A stretch of 43,653 bases of DNA, from contig NZ_PQSS01000063.1 of NCBI RefSeq assembly GCF_002920535.1, positions 1 through 43,653 on the forward strand, given 5' to 3'. Origin of the DNA: Streptomyces sp. Ru71. GTDB taxonomy: Bacteria; Actinomycetota; Actinomycetes; Streptomycetales; Streptomycetaceae. Position numbers and translations under genes: made by a program. The notes beneath the pieces are model-generated. The model did no database searches, was not told the DNA's origin, and saw only the letters and a list, made by a program, of their open reading frames with translations. This document shows, piece by piece, positions 8,176-15,601 of this stretch; position 1 is the stretch's first letter, and the number at the start of each line of letters is the position of its first letter.

Positions 8176-8379
8176 TCTCTGTTGCGGCCGTGATAAATCT
8201 TCACGACCGCCCGGCGAACACCACCCGAATGTTCGGCCGGGTGCGCCACCGAGCCGGCAACCGCCGGCCAGGCACGAGCAGGCCAGTGAAGCCCGCTCAG
8301 CTCCATCATCCGGGGGGATCGAGACCCGATCCGCGGCCGACTCAAGGCCCGGGTCGGCATGGAGAAAGGCGCACCACTC

Positions 8380-9807
8380 ATGACCTCTGCGCAGGTCGAC
8401 CAGCATCGCGACGGCAACGAGGCCGTGGAGCACGACGGCGGTGAGGGGTATCAGCGCGGGCTCGGAGCCCGGCAGATCCAGATGATCGCCATCGGCGGTG
8501 CCATCGGCACCGGCCTGTTCCTCGGCGCGGGCAAGGGCATTTCCAAGGCCGGCCCCAGTCTGATCCTGGCCTACGCCATCGCGGGCCTGGTCATCTTCTT
8601 CATCATGCGGGCGCTCGGCGAACTGCTGATGTACCGCCCGGTGTCCGGCTCGTTCTCGGAGTACGCGCGCGAGTTCATCGGGCCCTTCGCGGGCTTCGTC
8701 ACCGGCTGGACGTACTGGCTGTTCTGGGTCGTCACCGGCATCACGGAGGTCACCGCGGCGGCCTCCTACATGACGTACTGGTTCGACATCCCGCAGTGGC
8801 TGTCGGCCCTGGTCTTCACCGTCGTCCTGTACGGCGCCAACCTGATCTCCGTGAAGCTCTTCGGTGAGCTGGAGTTCTGGTTCTCGATGGTCAAGGTCAC
8901 CGCGATCATCGGCATGATCCTGATCTGCGCCGGCATCCTCACCCTCGGCTTCTCCGACGCCGGCGACACCGCTTCCGTCGGCCACCTGTGGAACCAGGGC
9001 GGCTTCTTCCCGCACGGCATCGGCAACACCCTGATGACCCTGCAGATGGTCATGTTCGCCTTCCTCGCCGTCGAGCTGGTCGGCGTCACCGCCGGCGAGT
9101 CCAAGGACCCCAAGACCGTCCTGCCCCGCGCGATCAACACCGTGCCGTGGCGCATCGCCGTCTTCTACGTCGGCGCGCTGATCATGATCCTGTCGGTCGT
9201 GCCGTGGACGAACTTCCACCCGGGCGTGAGCCCCTTCGTGGCCGCCTTCGAGAAGATGGGCTTCGCCGCCGGCGCCGGCATCGTCAACTTCGTCGTGCTG
9301 ACCGCCGCGCTGTCCTCCTGCAACTCCGGGATGTACTCCACCGGCCGCATGCTGCGCGACCTGGCGCTCAACAGCCAGGGTCCGAAGTTCTTCACCAAGC
9401 TGACCCGCAGCGGTACCCCGCTCGTCGGCACGACGTTCTCCGCCGCGCTGATGATGGTCGGCGTCTGGATCAACTACCAGTGGCCGGGCAAGGCGTTCGA
9501 CTACGTGGTGTCCTTCGCGACCATCTCCGGCATGTGGGCCTGGATCGTCATCCTCGTCTGCCAGATCCGCTACCGGGCCAAGGCCGACCGGGGCGAGCTG
9601 CCGCGCAGCGAGTTCCGCTCCCCGGGCGCCCCGCTCACCAGCTGGCTGGCGCTGGCCTTCATCGGCATGGTGATCGTGCTGATGGGCATCGACAAGGACG
9701 CGCGCATCTCGCTGTACTGTGCGCCGCTGTGGGGTCTGATCCTCGGTGTGTCCTACCTGGTGCTCAAGCGCCGCAACCCGGAGGCCGCGGCCTTCGCCAA
9801 GCGCTGA
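8380..9807 (+). CDS. Amino acid permease (APC superfamily)
   Basis: A 475-residue, 12-helix transporter. After a 35-residue acidic cytoplasmic N-terminus comes 'RGLGARQIQMIAIGGAIGTGLFLGAGK', the classic amino-acid permease signature of helix 1 with the substrate-binding 'GGAIGTGLF'. Helix 6 and the intracellular loop 'GVTAGESKDPKTVLPRAI' are also typical of the AAT/GABA-permease branch (CycA, GabP, ProY relatives). The ATG at 8380 is chosen over an ATG seven codons upstream because GGAGAAAGG sits at a usable distance. The substrate cannot be assigned. Monocistronic with a strong terminator. Confidence 0.92.
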   Translation: MTSAQVDQHRDGNEAVEHDGGEGYQRGLGARQIQMIAIGGAIGTGLFLGAGKGISKAGPSLILAYAIAGLVIFFIMRALGELLMYRPVSGSFSEYAREFIGPFAGFVTGWTYWLFWVVTGITEVTAAASYMTYWFDIPQWLSALVFTVVLYGANLISVKLFGELEFWFSMVKVTAIIGMILICAGILTLGFSDAGDTASVGHLWNQGGFFPHGIGNTLMTLQMVMFAFLAVELVGVTAGESKDPKTVLPRAINTVPWRIAVFYVGALIMILSVVPWTNFHPGVSPFVAAFEKMGFAAGAGIVNFVVLTAALSSCNSGMYSTGRMLRDLALNSQGPKFFTKLTRSGTPLVGTTFSAALMMVGVWINYQWPGKAFDYVVSFATISGMWAWIVILVCQIRYRAKADRGELPRSEFRSPGAPLTSWLALAFIGMVIVLMGIDKDARISLYCAPLWGLILGVSYLVLKRRNPEAAAFAKR

Positions 9808-9887
9808 CGCACCCTGCCGGGGACGTCCGGCCGCAGGGAGCTCTCGTGGCGCCCCGCTGCGGCCGCCGCTCAGGACGTCCGGCATAT

Positions 9888-9924
9888 GGGCCGTTCCGTA
9901 CCAACCCTCGGTACGGAACGGCCC
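9888..9924 (+). terminator. Terminator after the amino-acid permease
   Basis: A perfect 15-bp stem (9888-9902 with 9910-9924) with a 7-nt loop, followed by TTCTGCTT. It isolates the permease from the cysteine module. Confidence 0.9.
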
Positions 9925-9944
9925 TTCTGCTTATCCTGACCCAC

Positions 9945-10367
9945 ATGCTGACCATCACCCAGGCCCTCTACGACCAGATCGTCGCCCACGCCCGCAAGGA
10001 CCACCCCGACGAGGCGTGCGGTGTCATCGCGGGCCCGGCCGGCTCGGACCGCCCCGAGCGCTTCATCCCCATGCTGAACGCGGCCATGTCGCCCACCTTC
10101 TACGAGTTCGACTCGGGCGACCTGCTCAGGCTCTACCGCGAGATGGACGACCGCGACGAGGAGCCGGTGGTCATCTACCACTCCCACACCGCCACCGAGG
10201 CCCACCCCTCGCGCACCGACATCTCCTACGCCAACGAGCCCGGCGCCCACTACGTCCTCGTCTCCACCGCGGACACCGACGGCCTCGGCGAGTTCCAGTT
10301 CCGCTCCTTCCGGATCGTGGACGGCGAGGTCACGGAGGAGGAGGTCAGGGTCGTGGAGGCCTACTGA
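9945..10367 (+). CDS. mec: JAMM/MPN+ metalloprotease, Mec-like (CysO processing)
   Basis: A 140-residue zinc peptidase. The JAMM motif is complete: Glu23 ('DEACGV') and H79-x-H81-x7-S89-x2-D92 ('YHSHTATEAHPSRTD'). In M. tuberculosis the equivalent protein Mec (Rv1334) releases newly made cysteine from the CysO-cysteine adduct produced by CysM. The order mec-cysO-cysM is the same here, with the leader peptide between mec and cysO. A strong hairpin overlapping the mec stop suggests that mec and cysO are transcribed separately. In this strain Mec may also trim the two residues after the CysO diglycine. Confidence 0.9.
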   Translation: MLTITQALYDQIVAHARKDHPDEACGVIAGPAGSDRPERFIPMLNAAMSPTFYEFDSGDLLRLYREMDDRDEEPVVIYHSHTATEAHPSRTDISYANEPGAHYVLVSTADTDGLGEFQFRSFRIVDGEVTEEEVRVVEAY

Positions 10368-10407
10368 TTCCGGATAGCGGACGAAAACCGTCCGGCATAC
10401 GGAATCA
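10365..10407 (+). terminator. Long hairpin at the mec stop codon
   Basis: TGATTCCG (10365-10372) pairs with CGGAATCA (10400-10407), and inside it CGGACG (10378-10383) pairs with CGTCCG (10389-10394). It begins exactly at the TGA of mec and would end that transcript before the cysteine leader region. Confidence 0.7.
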
Positions 10408-10446
10408 CACTCCGGGACCCGGAGGGGGAATCGATACGATGAGCCC

Positions 10447-10542
10447 ATGGTTCTTCTCGACGTGAGCGACAAGGCGCCGGGCATGCTGCTCGTGGCGCGG
10501 CTGCACGTCGACCTGTGCAGGCTGAACAGCGCCATCTGTTGA
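10447..10542 (+). CDS. Cysteine-ending leader peptide upstream of cysO-cysM
   Basis: A 31-codon frame: MVLLDVSDKAPG, then MLLVARLHVDLCRLNSAIC, then stop. The C-terminal pattern R-x-H-V-D-L-x-R-x-x-S-A-(I/L)-C matches the small 'putative leader peptide' proteins seen in front of sulfur-metabolism genes in Streptomyces. The last codon before the stop is a Cys codon (TGT), and another (TGC) lies eight codons from the end. Slow decoding of Cys codons when cysteinyl-tRNA is scarce would stall a ribosome just before the hairpins at 10549-10612, the logic of transcription attenuation. The best ribosome binding site (GGAGGGGG, 10421-10428) lies rather far upstream, so translation may begin in another way. 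The family resemblance is recognised; the mechanism is inferred. Confidence 0.8.
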   Translation: MVLLDVSDKAPGMLLVARLHVDLCRLNSAIC

Positions 10543-10548
10543 TCCACC

Positions 10549-10612
10549 CTCGCCGCCGCCGTACGGCCCCTTGTGCCACGGCGAGCCTCCCCGGTGCCCC
10601 CAGCCCGGGGAG
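10549..10612 (+). promoter_or_regulatory. Attenuator-like hairpin pair between leader and cysO
   Basis: Hairpin I: CTCGCCG (10549-10555) with CGGCGAG (10579-10585). Hairpin II: CTCCCCGG (10587-10594) with CCGGGGAG (10605-10612), loop of 10 nt. Hairpin I starts 7 nt after the leader stop codon, so a ribosome stalled on the terminal Cys codon would cover its 5' arm. Hairpin II may act as a terminator or as a block to cysO translation. Confidence 0.55.
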
Positions 10613-10667
10613 ACACCACCGCGCGCCTGACCGAACCGACGACACCTTCCGACAGGAGCCCTGAGCC

Positions 10668-10946
10668 ATGGCCATCGAGGTCCGCATCCCGACCATCCTC
10701 CGCACCTACACCGACGGCCAGAAGGCGGTGCAGGGCAACGGCGACACCCTCGCCCAGCTGTTCGCCGACCTCGAAACCCGGCACGCCGGCATCCAGGCCC
10801 GCATCGTGGACGGCGACCAGCTGCGCCGCTTCGTCAACGTCTACCTCAACGACGAGGACGTCCGCTTCCTCGACGGCATCGACACCAAGCTGGCCGACGG
10901 CGACAACGTCACGATCCTGCCGGCCGTGGCCGGCGGTATGGCCTGA
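10668..10946 (+). CDS. cysO: Sulfur carrier protein CysO (MoaD/ThiS family)
   Basis: A 92-residue ubiquitin-fold sulfur carrier. 'MAIEVRIPTILRTYTDGQ' is the first beta-hairpin, and 'FVNVYLNDEDVRFLDGIDTKLADGDNVTILPAVAGG' is the conserved C-terminal half. The diglycine at residues 89-90 is normally the C-terminus and becomes the thiocarboxylate that gives sulfide to CysM. Here two more residues, Met-Ala, follow before the stop, so the diglycine must first be exposed by a protease. Mec, encoded just upstream, is the obvious candidate. A ribosome binding site (ACAGGAG) lies upstream, and cysM starts 6 bp after the stop. Confidence 0.93.
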   Translation: MAIEVRIPTILRTYTDGQKAVQGNGDTLAQLFADLETRHAGIQARIVDGDQLRRFVNVYLNDEDVRFLDGIDTKLADGDNVTILPAVAGGMA

Positions 10947-10952
10947 TCGGCG

Positions 10953-11903
10953 ATGCGCTACGACTCCCCGCTGGCCGCGGTAGGCAACACCCCCCTGGTG
11001 CGGCTGCCGCGGCTGTCGCCGTCCGACGACGTGCGCATCTGGGCCAAGCTGGAGGACCGCAACCCCACCGGCTCCGTCAAGGACCGCCCGGCCCTGCACA
11101 TGATCGAGCAGGCGGAGAAGGACGGCCGGCTCACCCCGGGCTGCACCATCCTGGAGCCGACCTCCGGCAACACCGGCATCTCGCTGGCCATGGCGGCCAA
11201 GCTCAAGGGCTACCGCATGGTGTGCGTGATGCCGGAGAACACCTCGCAGGAGCGCCGGGACCTGCTCGGCATGTGGGGCGCGCAGATCATCTCCTCCCCG
11301 GCCGCCGGCGGCTCCAACACCGCCGTACGCGTCGCCAAGGAGCTGGCCGCCGAGCACCCGGACTGGGTGATGCTCTACCAGTACGGCAACCCGGACAACG
11401 CCGGTGCCCACTACGCGACGACGGGCCCGGAGATCCTCGCCGACCTGCCGTCGATCACGCACTTCGTGGCCGGCCTCGGCACGACGGGCACCCTCATGGG
11501 CGTCGGCCGCTACCTGCGCGAGAACAAGCCGGACGTGAAGATCGTCGCCGCCGAGCCGCGCTACGACGACCTGGTCTACGGCCTGCGCAACCTGGACGAG
11601 GGCTTCGTCCCCGAGCTGTACGACGCCTCCGTCCTGACCACCCGCTTCTCCGTCGGCTCCGCCGACGCGGTCACCCGCACCCGGGAACTGCTCCAGCAGG
11701 AGGGCATCTTCGCGGGCGTCTCCACCGGCGCCGCCCTGCACGCGGCGATCGGTGTGGGCAAGAAGGCCGTCAAGGCGGGGGAGTCCGCCGACATCGTCTT
11801 CATCGTGGCCGACGGCGGCTGGAAGTACCTCTCCACGGGCGTCTACACCGCCGCCACCACGGAGGAAGCGATCGAGACCCTCCAGGGCCAGCTCTGGGCC
11901 TAG
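10953..11903 (+). CDS. cysM: CysO-dependent cysteine synthase (O-phosphoserine sulfhydrylase type)
   Basis: A 316-residue PLP enzyme. Lys43 in 'NPTGSVKDRPAL' forms the PLP Schiff base, 'TSGNTGISLA' is the phosphate/substrate loop, and 'GLGTTGTLMG' binds the cofactor phosphate. The C-terminus 'ADIVFIVADGGWKYLSTGVY' resembles the CysO-dependent M. tuberculosis CysM rather than CysK. It would join O-phosphoserine to the sulfur of CysO thiocarboxylate, after which Mec releases cysteine. Tight linkage to cysO (6-bp gap) supports this assignment. The ATG at 10953 is the first in frame. Confidence 0.94.
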   Translation: MRYDSPLAAVGNTPLVRLPRLSPSDDVRIWAKLEDRNPTGSVKDRPALHMIEQAEKDGRLTPGCTILEPTSGNTGISLAMAAKLKGYRMVCVMPENTSQERRDLLGMWGAQIISSPAAGGSNTAVRVAKELAAEHPDWVMLYQYGNPDNAGAHYATTGPEILADLPSITHFVAGLGTTGTLMGVGRYLRENKPDVKIVAAEPRYDDLVYGLRNLDEGFVPELYDASVLTTRFSVGSADAVTRTRELLQQEGIFAGVSTGAALHAAIGVGKKAVKAGESADIVFIVADGGWKYLSTGVYTAATTEEAIETLQGQLWA

Positions 11904-11932
11904 GGCTCATCAGGATCGTCAAGCACGCGCCG

Positions 11933-11952
11933 GCCCCCTCCCACGAGGGGGC
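11933..11952 (+). terminator. Terminator after cysM
   Basis: GCCCCCTC (11933-11940) and GAGGGGGC (11945-11952) form a perfect 8-bp stem with a CCAC loop, about 30 bp after the cysM stop. Confidence 0.75.
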
Positions 11953-12052
11953 TCAGTGCTGTCCACGGGCGGCTCCGAGGGATCCAGCCGCGCCCGTGAC
12001 ACGTCCCATCTGCATCGGCCGGTCCTCCGGTACGGCAGAAAGGGCGAAGACC

Positions 12053-12535
12053 ATGCGCCGAACCACCCCGTGCGCCCTCGCGGCGACGGCACTGCTCCTC
12101 ACCGCCGGCTGCGGCGCGCAGACCGGCGACACCGGCAGCGGGGCCTCACGGTCCCCTTCGTCACGGGCCCCCTCGGCGCCCGCCCCCTCCTCACCGGCCC
12201 CCTCGGCCCCGGCCACCGGCGGCTGCCGTGCCCAGGTGGAACTGACGGCCGCCGACAACGGCCGTACCGTCTGCGTCAGCAGGAACGGCGAGGTCCGGCT
12301 CACCCTGGACGGCACCCCGGACCGCCCCTTCCGGCCCGTCACGGCCACCGGCACCGCCCTGCGGGCGATCAACGCCGGCTTCGTCATCCAGCCCGGCGAC
12401 GCCACGGCCGCCTACCGGGCGGTGGCGGCCGGAACCGCGAAGCTGACGTCCTCCCGCCCCTTGTGCCCCACCACCCCGGGACAGATCACCTGCAAGGGCC
12501 TGCAGGCCTGGACGGTCACGGTGACCGTCCGCTGA
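12053..12535 (+). CDS. Putative lipoprotein
   Basis: A 160-residue protein with a lipoprotein signal peptide: 'MRRTTPCALAATALLLTAGC', lipobox Cys at residue 20. A Ser/Pro/Ala-rich linker (residues 24-55) leads to a domain of about 105 residues with three further cysteines ('GGCRAQ', 'TVCVSRNGEV', 'PLCPTT...QITCKG'), which could form disulfides outside the cell. The beta pattern and 'PFRPVTATGTALRAINAGFVIQPG' suggest an Ig-like or inhibitor-like fold, but I do not recognise the family. AAAGGG lies 8 nt before the ATG. Converges with the PemK/MazF-like gene (17 bp apart). Confidence 0.8.
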   Translation: MRRTTPCALAATALLLTAGCGAQTGDTGSGASRSPSSRAPSAPAPSSPAPSAPATGGCRAQVELTAADNGRTVCVSRNGEVRLTLDGTPDRPFRPVTATGTALRAINAGFVIQPGDATAAYRAVAAGTAKLTSSRPLCPTTPGQITCKGLQAWTVTVTVR

Positions 12536-12552
12536 CCGGCCGCTCGGGGTGA

Positions 12553-12999
12553 CTAGTCCGTCAGATGACGGACCTGGTCCCACAGCACCGGATCCACCAC
12601 GCCCACCCGGCGCCGGAAGTCACCCACCGGCACCTCGCGCAGCTCGTCGGTCTGCAGGAAACTCGCCCGCCCCTGAGCGTCCCCCACCGAACCCGGTGGC
12701 AGCGGGATCACCCCGGCCCGCTCGTCGTGATACTTCGTACTGATCTTCGCCACCCGCACCCGGCGCCCGTGCACCGACAGCACCAGACACGGCCGGTCCT
12801 TGCTCTGCGGCCCGTCCTCGTACGGCACCTGCGCCCACCAGATCTCCGCCGGCCGCGGACGGTGCGGCCGGTCCGCCGCACGCCCCGACCGCCGGGAACG
12901 GCCCGCGGCCCGCCGCCCCCGCCCCCAGCCGTCCACGAGCACCGCGACGAGCGCGAGCAGCACCACCGCCGCGAGCGCCAGCCACCAGGACGTGTCCAT
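12553..12999 (-). CDS. Membrane-anchored PemK/MazF-like protein
   Basis: A 148-residue protein. 'MDTSWWLALAAVVLLALVAVL' is a single N-terminal transmembrane segment, followed by a basic Arg-rich linker (residues 25-50). The C-terminal domain 'PAEIWWAQVPYEDGPQSKDRPCLVLSVHGRRVRVAKISTKY' has the signature of PemK/MazF (Ile-Trp-x-Ala-x-Val-Pro then K-x-R-P-x-L-V-L). MazF enzymes are toxin ribonucleases, but no antitoxin gene is adjacent, and membrane anchoring is unusual for a toxin. The start is placed at the ATG before the hydrophobic segment; its ribosome binding site is weak. Divergent from the MBL gene. Confidence 0.8.
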   Translation of the reverse strand: MDTSWWLALAAVVLLALVAVLVDGWGRGRRAAGRSRRSGRAADRPHRPRPAEIWWAQVPYEDGPQSKDRPCLVLSVHGRRVRVAKISTKYHDERAGVIPLPPGSVGDAQGRASFLQTDELREVPVGDFRRRVGVVDPVLWDQVRHLTD

Positions 13000-13247
13000 A
13001 CCGACGACGTTACCGGCGCCGTGCACGCAGCGCGCCCCTGCGGTCACACTCTCGCCGACGCCGATCGGCCGCACGGCCGGAACCCGACGGCCCGACATCC
13101 ATCCGAACCGGTGACAGCGCAGGTGAGTTCGCCCACAACAGACCTTGGCGGAGGAGCGACACTGGGTTTTGCGCCTTACGCTCGACGGACCGCACGACCC
13201 CCGTCGCCCCCCATTCCGGTTCTCCCGCCAGCGGAGGTTTCTGCTCT

Positions 13248-14000
13248 ATGAAGCTCACCGTCGTCGGCTGCTCGGGGTCGTTCCCGTCCGCGGAATCGGC
13301 CTGTTCGAGCTACCTCGTCGAGGCCGACGGCTTCCGGTTGCTGCTCGACCTGGGCAATGGAGCCCTCGGCGAGCTGCAGCGCCACTGCGGTCTCTACGAC
13401 CTCGACGCGATCTTCCTCAGCCATCTGCACGCCGACCACTGCATCGACATGCTCGCCTACTTCGTGGCCCGCTACTACCGCCACGACGGCGGCCGCTGCG
13501 AGCCCCTGCCGGTCTACGGCCCCGAAGGCACCGAGCACCGGCTGACCACGGCCTACGCCGACACCCCGTCGGCCTCCTCCATGTCCGAGGTCTTCGACTT
13601 CCACACGGTCAAGCCGTCCACGTTCGACATCGGCCCGTTCACCGTGCACACCGAACGCGTGGCCCACCCGGTGGAGGCGTACGGCATCCGCGTCGAACAC
13701 GGCGGGAAGGTCCTGACGTACTCCGGGGACACCGGCGTCACGCCCGTCCTGGACGAACTCGCCCGGGACGCGGACCTCTTCCTGTGCGAGGCCGCCTTCA
13801 CGCACGGCAAGGAGTCCATCCCCGACCTCCACCTCAACGGCCGCGAGGCCGGCGAGACGGCGGCGCGCGCGGGGGCCCGCCGCCTGGTCCTCACCCACAT
13901 CCCGCCCTGGACCGACCCCCAGGTCAACCTCACCGACGCCCGCGAGGTGTACCCCGGCCCGGTGGAACTGGCGACGCCGAGGGCGACGTACGACATCTGA
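13248..14000 (+). CDS. MBL-fold hydrolase, Rv1339-like (possible cAMP phosphodiesterase)
   Basis: A 250-residue metallo-beta-lactamase-fold enzyme. The metal motif 'SHLHADHCIDM' sits near residues 58-68. Later metal ligands lie in 'YSGDTGVTPVLDELARDADLFLCEAAF' and 'LVLTHIPPW'. The ATG is preceded by GGAGG at 10 nt. It lies in the same gene order as M. tuberculosis Rv1339, between cysM and rph. Rv1339 has been reported as an atypical class II cAMP phosphodiesterase, so a cyclic nucleotide substrate is a reasonable inference; older annotations call such proteins RNase Z-like. Ends at a bidirectional terminator. Confidence 0.88.
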   Translation: MKLTVVGCSGSFPSAESACSSYLVEADGFRLLLDLGNGALGELQRHCGLYDLDAIFLSHLHADHCIDMLAYFVARYYRHDGGRCEPLPVYGPEGTEHRLTTAYADTPSASSMSEVFDFHTVKPSTFDIGPFTVHTERVAHPVEAYGIRVEHGGKVLTYSGDTGVTPVLDELARDADLFLCEAAFTHGKESIPDLHLNGREAGETAARAGARRLVLTHIPPWTDPQVNLTDAREVYPGPVELATPRATYDI

Positions 14001-14015
14001 CCCGCACAAAAACGA

Positions 14016-14052
14016 AAGGCCCCCCGGAGCGCCCAGTGCTCCGGGGGGCCTT
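14016..14052. terminator. Bidirectional terminator between the MBL gene and nagE2
   Basis: A perfect 15-bp stem (14016-14030 with 14038-14052) with a 7-nt loop. A-rich on the left arm and ending in TT on the right, it serves both converging genes. Confidence 0.93.
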
Positions 14053-14066
14053 CCTGCGCCGGCCGG

Positions 14067-15329
<1,263 letters not shown>

Positions 15330-15413
15330 CAACTTCCTCCAGTGGGCAAGGCGCCGCCAGGGGACAATGAGGACGGCGGCGTCTCAAGGAATGCGCGGCG
15401 ACAGAAACCGACG

Positions 15414-15446
15414 CATGGTCTACACCAGTCAGTGGTGTAGACCTGT
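15414..15446 (-). promoter_or_regulatory. Paired dre-like DasR sites upstream of nagE2
   Basis: TGGTCTACACCA (15416-15427) and AGTGGTGTAGACCTGT (15431-15446) each resemble the dre consensus for the GntR-family repressor DasR (core TGGTCTAGACCA); the second differs at 2 of 16 positions. Together they also form a larger perfect palindrome, GGTCTACACCA (15417-15427) and TGGTGTAGACC (15433-15443). About 85-115 bp before the nagE2 start. Confidence 0.85.
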
Positions 15447-15551
15447 TGTAGCACGATGAAGGCGGCGTAAGGAACCCGCTGTTCCGCGACCGCGGCGTCA
15501 CGCCGCGTACCGGGCGCAGGTCACCGCAAATGCCCCTCGGGCCCACGCCCA

Positions 15552-15584
15552 GAAGCCCCCGAACCGGCACGGTTCGGGGGCTTC
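15552..15584 (-). terminator. Terminator after nagE1
   Basis: GAAGCCCCCGAACC (15552-15565) and its exact complement (15571-15584) form a 14-bp stem with a 5-nt loop, just past the nagE1 stop on the minus strand. Confidence 0.92.
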
Positions 15585-15601
15585 GCGAGCGGGTGGCGTC
15601 G

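Noticed and set aside
8071..9885. A 604-codon minus-strand frame opposite the amino-acid permease
   Set aside because: Low-complexity Asp/Gly/His-rich translation, antisense to a clear APC permease with a proper ribosome binding site.
12565..13251. A 228-codon plus-strand frame opposite the PemK/MazF-like gene
   Set aside because: His/Pro/Arg-rich translation without domains, antisense to a gene with clear PemK motifs.
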